A stretch of DNA of 38,607 nucleotides, from contig RPFO01001733.1 of assembly GCA_009746045.1 (NCBI GenBank), positions 1 through 38,607 on the forward strand. The letters run 5' to 3'. Under the pieces are notes generated by a model. The model was given only the letters and a program-made list of their open reading frames with translations. It was not told the origin of the DNA and ran no database searches. Origin of the DNA: Mesostigma viride. Taxonomy: Eukaryota; Streptophyta; Mesostigmatophyceae; Mesostigmatales; Mesostigmataceae. Made by a program: the position numbers and the translations under genes. Each line of letters opens with the position of its first letter. Within the stretch, counting starts at the first letter, position 1. Below are positions 8,600-18,200 of this stretch, piece after piece.

Positions 8600-9118
8600 C
8601 CGGGTACCCAAAGCGACACTCTTTTTCCGCCGCTGTCGTCATTCGACTGACGGTACGCCGTCCGATTTGGTCTCAAGGCAGGGTAGAAAAATAATAAATC
8701 GATTAAAAAATGATCAAATCTCAACTTGCAGATCCTGATGAAGATTTTGTAAACAAGTGCCAGATATTTGAGAGTTGCAGCAGGGAAGCAAAAGATTCAG
8801 GACTTTCGAATTTGGCCGGGCTGGCGCGCTTCCAGGGAATAACAGCCTGAATGACGAGGGCCCCACTCCTGACATCCGCCGGTTACCCGAAGCGACACCC
8901 TTATTCCGCCGCTTTCGTCGTTCGACTGACGGCACGCCGTCAGATTTTGCGTTCAGGGCCGGGTAGCAAATCATATATGGCAGACACTCACAAAGATTTT
9001 GGCCAGATGTCAGTGGAAAAGTGTCAGATATTTGTGAGTTACATGAGGGGAGCTCACTTCGAACTTGGCCGGACTGGCGCGCTTACCGGGAATAACAGCC
9101 GGGCTGACGGGGGCCACT
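8600..9118. repeat. Two degenerate direct copies of a ~260-bp unit
   Basis: Copy 1 (8600-8867) and copy 2 (8879-9118) share two blocks. The first has AAGCGACAC...CCGCCGCT...CGACTGACGG...GGGTAG (8600-8686 with 8879-8966). The second has AAGATTTTG...CAGATATTTG...GGCGCGCTT...GGGAATAACAGCC (8741-8867 with 8994-9118). Substitutions and small indels are many, so the duplication is old. No coding function is seen. Confidence 0.7.
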
Positions 9119-9225
9119 TGGAATTCCGCCAGGTGCGCGGAATTTATTGGGACAAGCGGCCATCATCCGCAACTTCGCCGAGTCTGCGCTCTGAAAAACA
9201 AGAACAGCACAAGGGTTTGGCACAG

Positions 9226-9435
9226 GTAATGGGGCAATTGGAGGATGCATTTGGATTCTGCAGCCTGTAATAAGTCAGTGTGGCAGGCCTCCAAGGAGGA
9301 ATCAGTCAAAGAATTCCCTGAATTGTTCAATCCTGCTTTCCCTGGATTTTTCACATGCATTGAGAGAGTTGTTTTATCCGTTTTCTGCCGCGTTTCCTCC
9401 TTGTGCATGGTGTCTCATGCTGATTCTTTTCCCAG
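9226..9435 (+). other. Candidate spliceosomal intron
   Basis: CACAG|GTAATG at 9225/9226 fits a 5' splice site, and a pyrimidine-rich TTCTTTTCCCAG ending at 9435 fits a 3' splice site. Joining them is phase-neutral and connects a charged open frame (SEKQEQHKGLAQ) to one starting MSPELHTPEE. This is a pattern reading only; no transcript evidence is available. Confidence 0.3.
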
Positions 9436-9800
9436 ATGTCACCAGAGCTCCATACTCCTGAGGAAATTCATCAGCAGCAACCAGTGGGGGGGCAGTCACT
9501 CCTGAACTCTGTGGATTGGAGCTTCCTGCTCTCCTCTTCTCCGCTGGACTCATCCCCCAGCTGGGGTGGCAAGACCACCAGGAGGATTGGGAGAATTTCA
9601 CACCTCCCTTCATCCTGCAGTGGCTGGAAAGATACAAGCAGTCCGAGCAGGCCCGGCGTAAAGAGCCCGATACGCCCGGGAGCGCGGCCGAAAGCGAGCA
9701 ACTGCGGCGAGAATTGGAGCAGGAGCTGATTTACCTTTTGTCAGAGCCAGAAGATTTCTTCTCTACAGAGACAGATGGGCAATGTGCAGGCAGTTTTTGA
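9436..9800 (+). CDS. Possible 5' part of the following gene, or separate small protein
   Basis: Two overlapping frames look partly real: 9436-9570 (MSPELHTPEEIHQQQPVGGQ) and 9516-9800. The latter contains NFTPPFILQWLERYKQSEQA, ESEQLRRELEQELIYLLSEP and an acidic end, and reads like an amphipathic helical protein. The frame ends at 9800 within GTTTTTGATG, overlapping the start of the next gene in another frame. A one-base change in the T run would fuse the two. Alternatively TTTCTTCTCTACAG near 9765 is a splice acceptor. No family is recognised and base composition is more AT-rich than the flanks. Confidence 0.4.
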
Positions 9801-10326
9801 TGAGACCAACCAGCTGAGTGGGGAGGACCAGCAGCTGCTGTGGGAATACTTGCTGGATGGGAGCATCGACATTTCCGACGCCTGCACGGCGAAGTTTGCC
9901 AAATTTAAGACCATGCTGGATACAGAGTCCCCCACAGAGCCCTCTGTCATCCTCAGGAGGTACCACACCCTGTCCAGATACCTGATGGCAGAGGGGCTGT
10001 CTCCCCACCACCGCCAGGATATGTTAAAGGCCAGGGCCAGGGTGGCAAAACGCGTGCCGTCTTCCTTGGGGGTTGACATGGACAAGTTGTTTTTGCTGGA
10101 GGACGAGAAGGTGGTGAAGGCTGTCACCCTCGACAGGGAGCAGCGATTAGGCAGGGAGGCCGAGAAGGCCGCGGTGGCCTTTCGTGCCCAGAGGGCGCGA
10201 GAGTACGAGGAGAGGAAGAAGAGAGAGAAGGAGGCCGCCAAGAAGGCGGATAGGGAGGAGAGGGAGGCCAAGAGGCTCAAGAAACTGAACACCCACGATA
10301 TCAGAAAGTTTTTTGACCGTACTTGA
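9775..10326 (+). CDS. Hypothetical charged coiled-coil protein with PIP-like C-terminus
   Basis: 183 residues. The N-terminal 85 residues are helical and acidic to neutral (LSGEDQQLLWEYLLDGSIDI). Residues 120-175 form a highly charged single helix or coiled coil (EERKKREKEAAKKADREERE). The last eight codons read HDIRKFFDRT, which has the I-x-x-F-F core of a PCNA-interacting peptide but lacks the leading Gln. No homologue is recognised. It lies in the island whose composition differs from typical neighbours, so it may be host-derived. It may be the 3' part of a longer gene starting near 9436 or 9516. Confidence 0.6.
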   Translation: MGNVQAVFDETNQLSGEDQQLLWEYLLDGSIDISDACTAKFAKFKTMLDTESPTEPSVILRRYHTLSRYLMAEGLSPHHRQDMLKARARVAKRVPSSLGVDMDKLFLLEDEKVVKAVTLDREQRLGREAEKAAVAFRAQRAREYEERKKREKEAAKKADREEREAKRLKKLNTHDIRKFFDRT

Positions 10327-10384
10327 TGGTTTTGTGGAATCGTATTGATTTTGATGTGGCGACTCAGTTTAAAAAATTTCGTAC

Positions 10385-10392
10385 TTATAATT
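10385..10392 (+). promoter_or_regulatory. TATA-like element
   Basis: TTATAATT ends 2 nt before the ATG of the DUF2314-like gene. The spacing is very short but similar to other genes here. Confidence 0.35.
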
Positions 10393-10394
10393 AA

Positions 10395-10826
10395 ATGCGT
10401 TCCGGATTGAGTGTGCCATTGGTAGATGCGCAGGTTATGCACCGCGAACATCCGCGCACTTTTAAAGTGCCTTCGAGGGATAGGTTGTCTTCGATACGAC
10501 CGGGGGATTTTGTCAAGATATCTAACACAAAAGAGCGTTTCTGGGTTCAAGTGACGCGCGTGTCTCGCCCACGTCTAGAGGGCACCGTCGACAACAACCT
10601 CGTATACACGCAACCTTATGATGCTGGTGACACCATAGTGTTTCATGAGGCCAACGTGTATGAAATTCTAAAAGCTGAGAAAGCAACCAAGTTGGTGCAA
10701 GTTCTTAAACGTCACGCGCGACGGGTTCGCGGAGGCCATCCCAAAAACAGGAGGCCATCAAAATCCTTGTACACCAAAAACTTGACAACATGCTCGAACA
10801 TCCAAAATAACGAAAGGTTTAAATAG
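10395..10826 (+). CDS. DUF2314-like small protein
   Basis: 143 residues. The central part (about 30-95) reads SIRPGDFVKISNTKERFWVQ, then VTRVSRPRLEGTVDNNLVYT and GDTIVFHEANVYEI. This matches the pattern of DUF2314-type and related SH3-like domains ('G..V.....ERFWV.V........G.V.N........GD.I.F....V'). Their biochemical role is unknown. The C-terminal 45 residues are strongly basic (KRHARRVRGGHPKNRRPSK), suggesting nucleic-acid contact. The gene is lower in GC than most of the window. The start is supported by the TTATAATT element just upstream. Confidence 0.6.
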   Translation: MRSGLSVPLVDAQVMHREHPRTFKVPSRDRLSSIRPGDFVKISNTKERFWVQVTRVSRPRLEGTVDNNLVYTQPYDAGDTIVFHEANVYEILKAEKATKLVQVLKRHARRVRGGHPKNRRPSKSLYTKNLTTCSNIQNNERFK

Positions 10827-10975
10827 TTTCTAAAAACTCAAAGACACGAAGACGATGGAGACAAACACCATCAAAGAACTTGTTAACAGCTACCAAGACC
10901 GGTAGGCGCATCACTTTGCGCTTATATAAAGGGATAACATATCTCCACGAGTCAATAACAGCCGGTGACAAGTAC

Positions 10976-11884
10976 ATGACCATGGCGTTCCGGGCGGTTG
11001 TTATGTATCTGCGGCCCTCGCGCGACATGCCGGGGGAGGACCCCTTCGCAAACAAGATACGAGTGACGCCCGATGGCAAGATATCCGTCATCGATATCAT
11101 CAAATCTGTTCTATTCATGACCGAAGACGGTGTCTTTAAAGATAAGGCGAATCAGATGGCGAGTAACGCGTTCGGACGCCTCGAGAAAGAGTACCCAGAG
11201 GTGTCATCTGGATGTAGACACTTCAAATTTCCCGGCGCCGGTCAGCGAGACACGCCTGTCATCGACCGACCAGGTGTCATCAAGATCGTCCAGCTGCTGC
11301 CCGGCAGACGGGCCGCTTCCTTTCGCGACATGCTTGCGACGTTGTTTGAGCGGTACCTGGACGCGGACCGGTCGCTGGCCGACGAAATATACGCCCGCGC
11401 GGATGCCAGGGACTCGCGGCTGAAGGACGACCAACGCGTGAAGAGTTGTGAGTCCACCAAAAGCCACATGCAGGCCGTGAAGGAGAGTGGCGCCCCCTCG
11501 TTGGCTCGTAACCCGGCCAGGGTGTACGCGCACATTAACGAGGTCGAAAACTACACGGCCACCGGGATGCACACCCGCGAGATCCGCGAGCTGCATCAGA
11601 TGAAGAGGGGCGACTCGACGCGCGACTACCTCACCGAGAGCGTCTGCGCGGGCATCGACCTGATGAACATACTCAACAGGAACGCGATATCCAGGGGGGA
11701 GAACCCCTCCGCCAGCATCGACAACATAGGCAGGGAGCTGTTCCCGGTGTTTGAGCGCCTTAAGATGCACGAGGAAGCTAGCAAACCGCAGCCCAGGTCG
11801 TTTGCGCTGGCCAATAAGAACAAAAGAGAAGACTACAAGAGGCTGATCGCCGAGACCCAGGCCAGGAAGCGCGTTTGCTCGTGA
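10976..11884 (+). CDS. BRO-like viral regulatory protein, paralogue 1
   Basis: About 302 residues from the ATG at 10976 (or 300 from 10982). Residues about 18-125 form a conserved domain: EDPFANKIRVTPDGKISVID, then NAFGRLEKEYPEV, HFKFPGAGQRDTPVIDRPGV and IKIVQLLPGRRAASFR. This arrangement (short beta unit, 'R' helix, FPG.GQ..TPV, LLPG..A..FR) recalls the Bro-N/antirepressor-like proteins of large DNA viruses and algae; I name it by resemblance only. The C-terminal 170 residues are helical. The protein is clearly paralogous to that at 27455-28378. An upstream in-frame start at 10880 is possible but TTATATAAAG (10922-10931) lies between and favours the inner ATG. AATAAA follows the stop by about 17 nt. 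Confidence 0.7.
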   Translation: MTMAFRAVVMYLRPSRDMPGEDPFANKIRVTPDGKISVIDIIKSVLFMTEDGVFKDKANQMASNAFGRLEKEYPEVSSGCRHFKFPGAGQRDTPVIDRPGVIKIVQLLPGRRAASFRDMLATLFERYLDADRSLADEIYARADARDSRLKDDQRVKSCESTKSHMQAVKESGAPSLARNPARVYAHINEVENYTATGMHTREIRELHQMKRGDSTRDYLTESVCAGIDLMNILNRNAISRGENPSASIDNIGRELFPVFERLKMHEEASKPQPRSFALANKNKREDYKRLIAETQARKRVCS

Positions 11885-11901
11885 TGTCCGTTGCCTGAGT
11901 T

Positions 11902-11907
11902 AATAAA
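11902..11907 (+). terminator. AATAAAGCAT polyadenylation signal
   Basis: AATAAA lies 17 nt after the BRO-like stop. The wider AATAAAGCAT recurs at 29676-29685 (minus strand) and at 38220-38229. Confidence 0.6.
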
Positions 11908-11947
11908 GCATTTGTGTTATTGAATGAAAATACCCATTTATCGTTCT

Positions 11948-13040
11948 TCACCTGTACACAAAGGAAGTAGGCACCCCCTCCGCGTGCACAGTGAACTCTA
12001 TCGGGCGCTGGTCGGTAAATATTATCAGGTTGTTGGCGGACGTGATGATCACGGGGCACCGCTTGTCCGGGTCGGCGTCATCCAAAAACTTTTGCTGATT
12101 GGGATCCGTCGCCTGCACCACCTTCGAGGAGGCCAGCACGCCGTTCAGCCCGGTGACGCCCCCGCCCGGGTTGTCCCAGGTCACCTTCCCGATGTCCATG
12201 AGGACGGGGCCGGACTGGGCGGGCGTTTGTTCGGCACCACGACCACCCGGAAGGTGGTCCCGCTCCATTGCGGCAGGATGGCGGGGGGGAGGGCGAGAAC
12301 AGGGGGTTGTTGAGGGCGTAAACGGGGTTGGACAGGTGCTGGTGGTGCGCGATGGACAGCTCGAGTATGGCGGGGACGTGGGCCTGCACCACGAGGGGCA
12401 GCCACATGTACATCTGAACCACGTATTTGTTGTTCAGTGGGAATGCGGAGGGGACCAGGAGCAGGAGCTCGCGAGGGAAGTGCCCCCCCGCTCGGTAGGT
12501 GACGGTGAGCTTGCGCTGAGCCACACCGCTCGCGTCGAAGGTCCAGTCGCCGTAGTCCTGCGTCCCCGCGTTCGCGGCCATCTGTCTCACGGTCGCGCGC
12601 AGGCCGGCCAGGAGCGCCTCCTTCTCCGCGAGCCTCCACTCGTAGGAGGAGGGCAGTTGCGAGTCCTTCGCGAAGGGCGCCAGCTCTCCGGCGCGGTCGC
12701 TGAAGGTCCAGCTCTGGGTGCTGTCGAGCGGCAGGTCGTCGTCGCAGTACTCGGCTATCTTCATGTACGTGGGGCGGTAGTCCTCCCCGTCATAGTGCTT
12801 GGGCAGCTGCCTGTACTCGGGCGCGATGGAGCCCAGGGCCTCGTACGCCCCGGTGACGGGGTTGAGGATCTGGAACTCGAGGATGTTGTGGCCCATCTCG
12901 CTCACGGTGGACACGAACTTGAAGAACCGGCCCATCTCGAAGGGGTTGAGACGGGTGAGCATGTTGGAGTCGTTGAGCAGGATGCCCTTCTGGACGTACA
13001 CGTTGTCGGCTCGCAGGGAGTCCTGCTTCTTAGAGGCCAT
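11948..13040 (-). CDS. Probable virion structural protein (frameshifted), family unknown
   Basis: About 364 residues across two frame changes. The N-terminus (MASKKQDSLRADNVYVQKGI) leads into a beta-rich protein with LILEFQIL-type strands, FPRELLLLVPSAFP and YMWLPLVVQAHVPAILELSI. The C-terminal part contains VTWDNPGGGVTGLNG and ends SANNLIIFTDQRPIEFTVHA...VYR. It looks like a soluble beta-sandwich structural protein, but I recognise no family. Frames change near 12285 (G-rich run) and near 12225. The start at 13040 is chosen because CATATACAC (TATA-like on the minus strand) lies 6-14 nt upstream; an in-frame ATG at 13064 is on the wrong side of it. It converges with the BRO-like gene across a 63-bp gap carrying poly(A)-type signals. 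Confidence 0.6.
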
Positions 13041-13045
13041 GGGCG

Positions 13046-13054
13046 CATATACAC
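13046..13054 (-). promoter_or_regulatory. TATA-like promoter element
   Basis: GTGTATATG on the minus strand lies 6-14 nt before the ATG at 13040 and decides that start over the upstream in-frame ATG. Confidence 0.5.
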
Positions 13055-13100
13055 TTCCATTCACATTAGAATCGGTATAGGATACCCGAGTCTATCCGCG

Positions 13101-13807
13101 TTAGTTAAACCGTGTGGGGGCCATGGCACGGGCTCTCGAGTTGCGCGCGAGGATTTGCGAGGACAAGTACCTCGGTCTCTCAAACTCCATCGCCAGTCCA
13201 TTAGCCTCCAACAGAGTGCTCAAATCTCGCCCTTGGTCCTCTAACGCGATCAACGCCTTACTGAGCGCGTTTTTACGAGGAAGATCGTTGTTAAGTTTTG
13301 CCGCCTTATACTCCGGCCACAACTCTTTTCGAGCCTTGTCGATGCTCGAGATGGCCTCCGTGTTCTGTCTGATCCCCTCCTGTATCGCGGTCCACAGTCG
13401 CTTAGAATCGTCATGTATGATTTCGTTGACCATACGATTGTTTTGTCTGTTGGTTTCGCCCCAACGCGCTTTTACGCTATCGGGTAAAAATCTCAGGATG
13501 TGGTCCACCGCGCCCTCTGGTAAGTCGCGAAAATTGGTCTTTTCGAAGTCCGCCTGGTAGTCTATCAAGTAGTCCAAGTCCTCGTTTTGTAGGTCATCAT
13601 CGCCACCAGACCATTTGGCAAGGTCGCGCCCAGGGGTGGATGGTTCCTCGTCGTCGGAGACCCCGCCTGCCCTGACCCGGTGCCTCCACACGGCGCGACG
13701 GTTCCTGGCGTGTTGGCCGCACGCTCTGTATCCGGGCACGCACGACTTGCGGCATCTCGTCCCCGCCCTCGTGAGGGCAGAGCACGCCTACCAGTCTTCG
13801 TGACCAT
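13101..13807 (-). CDS. Zinc-motif plus F-box-like protein (frameshifted)
   Basis: About 235 residues across one frame change near 13785. After the break the N-terminal part carries a Cys/His module (CSALTRAGTRC, SCVPGYRACGQH), similar to the C-x8-C...C-x2-H motif of the gene at 3591. An acidic linker (SDDEE, GGDDDLQNEDLDYL) follows. Then comes an F-box-like segment, FRDLPEGAVDHILRFLPDS, with VKARWGETNRQNNRMV after it, and finally a helical C-terminal half. F-box proteins bind Skp1 and direct SCF ubiquitin ligases; viruses use them to redirect host degradation. Start at 13807 is supported by TATATATGAC 4-13 nt upstream. The longest single frame alone would lack an ATG. Confidence 0.65.
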
Positions 13808-13810
13808 GGT

Positions 13811-13820
13811 GTCATATATA
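13811..13820 (-). promoter_or_regulatory. TATA box of the F-box gene
   Basis: TATATATGAC on the minus strand, directly before ACC-ATG, one of the clearest copies of the window's short-spaced promoter element. Confidence 0.6.
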
Positions 13821-13837
13821 CACGGGTGCTTTTTTTT

Positions 13838-15137
13838 TCACAGGTCCAGCACCACCTTGGTGGGGTCGTCCTTCTTGCCCTTCCCGCCCCTCCTGCCCCT
13901 CTTCTTCTCCCCGGCCACCTGCACGGTCTTCACGTTGTCGATGTCCGCGCCCACGAGGCTCCCGGTGACGCTCTCGCCGTCGTCCTCGATCACCCGCACC
14001 ACCGCATCGGTCAGCGACCCCGCGGGGGATACGGCGTCCTCCACGATGCGGTCCATGTTGACGGGGATGCGTATCTCGGGCCTCGGGGCCGGCCCGGCGG
14101 CGCCCCCGAACGCCCCCCGAACGCCATGGGGCCTCGCATGACGTACTGCCCTCCGTTAGCGGTGTCTTGGGCGGGGGGCGGCGGGGGAGGTGGCGGCGCC
14201 TGGGGGTGCCCCCCCCTCCTGCTTGGCCATCATCACCTTGAGCAGACTCCTCATGAGCTCCGGGTCGGTCTTGGCGATATCGGACATGGAGGGCAGCCCG
14301 GAGCTGGCGAAGGACGCCGACATATGGAACATCATGGCCGACCCGCCCAACATGAGCATGAGCTCCAACTCCGGGGGCATGGACACGCGGTGGCGGTGCT
14401 TTTCGTAGAGGCGCTCGAACACGTTGTCGTAGTCGGTGACGTTAGCCATGATCGTCTCGGACCAGCCGTCGAGCTTGAGGCCCACGGGGTCGTACCGGTT
14501 GTTGAGGAACTGGAGCGCGGACGTGGTGGCCACCAGCATCTGTCGCATGGTGTTGATGGCGTTCTTGGTCTCGAGAGTCCTCACGATCTTCTCGTGCTCG
14601 AACCGGATCTCGTCCAGGTCGGAGCGCATGTCGAACTGGGGGACCGCCATGCCCTTGTCCTTGAGGCGGTGCAGCCTCTGGAGCAGCTCCACCTTCTCCT
14701 TGTGCAGTTCCTCCTTGCTGGGGCGGTACACCGCCTCGTCTTCCACCACGTCCGCGGGGGCGGACCGAAGTCGTCGTAGAAGTCGTCCCCGCCGCCGCCG
14801 TACATGTCCTCGTAGTACGCGGCAAAGTCGTCCTCGGCGGTGTCGGGCTTGGGGGCGGTCGTGGCGGGGGCCGCGAACGGGGACTTGGCCTTCTTGGGGT
14901 TGGCCAGCTGGTCGTACCCTTGTCGGCGCCGCCGTCCCCGTGCTTCTTCGAGTGCCTCTTGGAGTGGTGCCTCCTCCCGTGCCGCGACTTGGCGGGTCCC
15001 GGATCCGCGATGTCCAGGTCGTCGTCGTCCACGATCTCGACCCCGTCCAGGTGGGCGCCGCGGATGACGGGGGCCGTCTGCGTGTGCGCCTCGTGGTCGT
15101 TGTCCAGCAGGTCAATGGGCACGCGTTTGGTCGTCAT
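13838..15137 (-). CDS. DUF5767-like conserved nucleocytovirus protein (frameshifted)
   Basis: About 430 residues with several frame changes (near 14925, 14765, 14205 and 14110, all in G/C runs). N-terminus MTTKRVPIDLLDN is followed by an Asp-rich and then a His/Lys/Arg-rich linker, and a Gly/Asp/Tyr segment (YYEDMYGGGG). The core (about 14230-14740) reads SKEELHKEKVELLQRLHRLK, ETKNAINTMRQML, FLNNRYDPVGLKLDGWSE and LMLGGSAMMFHMS. This matches the family known as DUF5767 from large nucleocytoplasmic viruses. A proline run, then a basic C-terminus (KKRGRRGGKGKK) follow. Function unknown; often regarded as virion-related. The ATG directly follows GGTATACC. Divergent from the fibre gene. Confidence 0.75.
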
Positions 15138-15212
15138 GGTATACCTGTGGCGCGCATAATTTGGAGCCCGTTTCGAACGCACCAAAAAAAAAGGAGAGCC
15201 TAAGGTAACGCA
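15138..15212. promoter_or_regulatory. Divergent promoter region between DUF5767-like and fibre genes
   Basis: The 75-bp gap serves two genes on opposite strands. GGTATACC (15138-15145) abuts the minus-strand ATG. An A9 tract (15183-15191) lies about 20 nt before the plus-strand ATG at 15213. Confidence 0.45.
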
Positions 15213-18200
15213 ATGGAGAGCAGAGAGATCAACAACCGCGTGTTTCGGTGCGACAACGGGGAGATGAAGCTGATGTCCAAGTTCGGCATCTCCCTGTCCG
15301 CCCCGAGCGTGGACATCAGCGCGCAGACCCTCCGCGTGAACAACGCGCCACTGTCGAGCCTGCAGATATCGGACGGGGCGATCACGACAGAGAAGCTGGA
15401 CCCGGACCTGCTGGCCCGTCTCCCGGCCGCTTCAGACCTGTACAAACCCTTCACGGGGTCGTTCACCGCCTCCCCGTACGTGTGGCGGTTCCCCGCGGAG
15501 GACAACTCGAGGATCGCATTCGTCAACCCCGCCACGGCGGCGGCGACGCTTCAGGGCAACACCAAGAGGGTGGTCGTGAGAGGCGGGCTAGACGTCGACA
15601 GCATAACCTTCAACAACGCGGGAGGGGCGTTCCGAGGCGTCACGGGATTCGACACGGACGCGGTGACGGCGTCCCCGAACGACGGACCGGTCCTCAAGTA
15701 CCTCGCAAATACCGCCGGGGCGTCTCAGGGGTACATGTTCGGGGCGACACAGCCCGTGGCGAATGTGGGCGGTAACCAGCAGAGGGTGGTCATCACGGGC
15801 GGTCTGAACGTGGACCGGGTGGGTTCAGGGGGCACGAGGTCTCCGGCTTCTTTACAGGAAGCTATAACGAGCTGCGTGACAAGCCGGACTCGTTGATAAG
15901 CGGCCTGCGCACGGAGTTGAACGCGCTCCAGGCCGAGGTGCAAGCCATCGGGGGGGTCACCCTCGACGAAATCACGAGCATAACCGTGCTCGACCAGGGC
16001 GGCGACCCGTTGACCAGCACGCACAGAGTGAAAGAGGTCACCGTCGTGTTCGGTTCCGACGTGGCTACCGGCTCGTTCACGGCAAACGACGTGAACGCCA
16101 GTTTCGTCTACAGCAGCACCCTACCATTGAGCGACGCCGTGTCCGGTTTGACAAACGTGTCGGGGGATAGCCGCACGTTTCGCTTCGTCCTCACCATCCC
16201 GGACGTGATCGCGAAAGGCACGCAGGGACAGGTGTTAGTCACGGTCCCGATGATTGTGGGAGGGGTTGTGTCCTCAGCTGGCCATCTGTACACCCAAAAG
16301 ACGGCATCCTTCCCTTTCGCGGTGCCTGAAGACCTGTTTGTCCTCAGTCCCCAGACACCGGTTCTGGGTGCTTCCGCCCCGGACACTGTCGCCGTCACTT
16401 TCGACTACGTGTCCCAGAGCGTCCTCGACGACACGTACGGAACCAACGGCGTGATAACGAACAAAGTGTCCGCAAGCGCGCGATTCAATGCTCCAGACTT
16501 TTTTTCCCAGCCCTCGACATACGTGAACGGAGGCGGGGCTCTCACAGCGAGCTTGGCCAACGACAGCAACGGAGAGCGAAAGATATTGAGGATTGTTTTG
16601 ACCGCACCCGTGCCCGACGGAGCGTATCAGGCCAGTTTGAGGTTTACATAACGTCTTCAGCTGTACGAAACGCCCTCGCCCTCGGATGCGAATCAAAACA
16701 TCAGCGATGGGACATGGATCTCCGCACCGAGGATACGCTGAATCTCCAACAGTACACGGTCACGTTGACGTCCGCTGACGTGGCTCAGTTCTCGCTCACT
16801 TTCGACAAAGACATCGCAGCCCTGGGTCAGGAGTTTACCGCAACGTTGCAGTCGGCACTCTCGGCGCGCGTGGACGCCTCCTCACACCAGTGGCAGGCGT
16901 ACGACGCGAGCAAGTGGGAGGTGGTAGCAAATCCCGCCCCCGAGCTGACCGCTGCTAAGACCCTCCAGTTCAGGGTAGACTTTCGCAAGATCAAGACCGC
17001 CCCGCTAGACAGCGGGATCAAGGGGGTCCTTCTATCCCTGGCCCCTGGTGCCCTGTTTGCCACCGTCAACAACTCCCAAGGGCAGCCGATGACCACTCAC
17101 CCCATCACCAAGATGGTGGGGACTCCGTTAACATTTACCGCCCCCACCAACCGACCCCTTCTTAGCGATGCGCTCGTCGCTTTCAACAACGCGGATTGGC
17201 AGAACAACGGGTACCTCTACGTGGTGTTTAACTACACCCGCGCCATGCAGGCGGGCTCCGGACACGCGTACGCGGACGTGGTGGTAGACACTCTTTCAGG
17301 GTCCGTTACGGGATCCGAACTGGTCGGGTCCATAACTACGACCGACCCGACGCCGACAACGTACGCTAATTCGCCCACTCAGCGAGTCATGCGGTACAAC
17401 CTCACCGCCGCCATCGCCGCGTTGGGCAGCGCAAACGCGGCCCGGCTCACCCTCAGAGTGACTCCGCGTCATGACTTGACACCCGCCGATACCTACGGCA
17501 TCACCATGCAGGCATGGACAGGGGCACCAATATCGAGGAGCACCGATCTGCCCACGGAGTCCACGGCGTACGTGGTCGAAGGAGTCACGGTAACTCGCGA
17601 TCTTTACAGGTCCGGTGGGCAGAGTTCGGTAACGACCCCCAACGTCAGTTCCTTCGATCTGCGGATCCAGTTTTCCACGCGATTCGCGGTTTTGGCTGCC
17701 GACTTGGCAGACGTTAGCAGTCTGCTCGGATTCCGAAACGTGAGCGGGTCGAGCACGGCGAATAAAGGCATAGTCGTCGAGTACTCCCAGACCCCCCTTC
17801 TCCCTCTCCTGGTGCAGTACAAGGCAAAGGATCCGAACAACATGTACCTTGACATAGTCGTGACACCGTGGGTGCGGAACACTCGCGATGGTGGCAAAGT
17901 CGAAAATTTCCCCCCTCCAAGCGTGGACGCAAAATTCAAGGTGACCATCGCGGCGAACAGGTTCCGGCCCAGCCAGGCGACGAGTAGGTATTTTGCGGGA
18001 ACATCTTTTGAGGTCTCCCCCTACACCGCGGAAAATGACGCCGCCTTAATGCCCTTCGGCTTCCTGGTACCTGACGATAAAAACGTGGTCGCCAGTACCG
18101 GCTCGATTGAGACGCCGACAAACACACTTCAAGTCGATATACCTTATGTGAGGGGTATCAGCGATACTCCCACGTGGATAGCGCAGAACGTTATCCCCGT

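Noticed and set aside
12099-13244. 381-codon plus-strand frame
   Set aside because: It runs across the ends of two minus-strand genes and their promoter and has a composition typical of antisense frames.
14156-15203. Plus-strand frames rich in Arg/Ser/Val opposite the DUF5767-like gene
   Set aside because: Antisense shadows; the minus strand gives the conserved family sequence once G/C-run breaks are allowed for.
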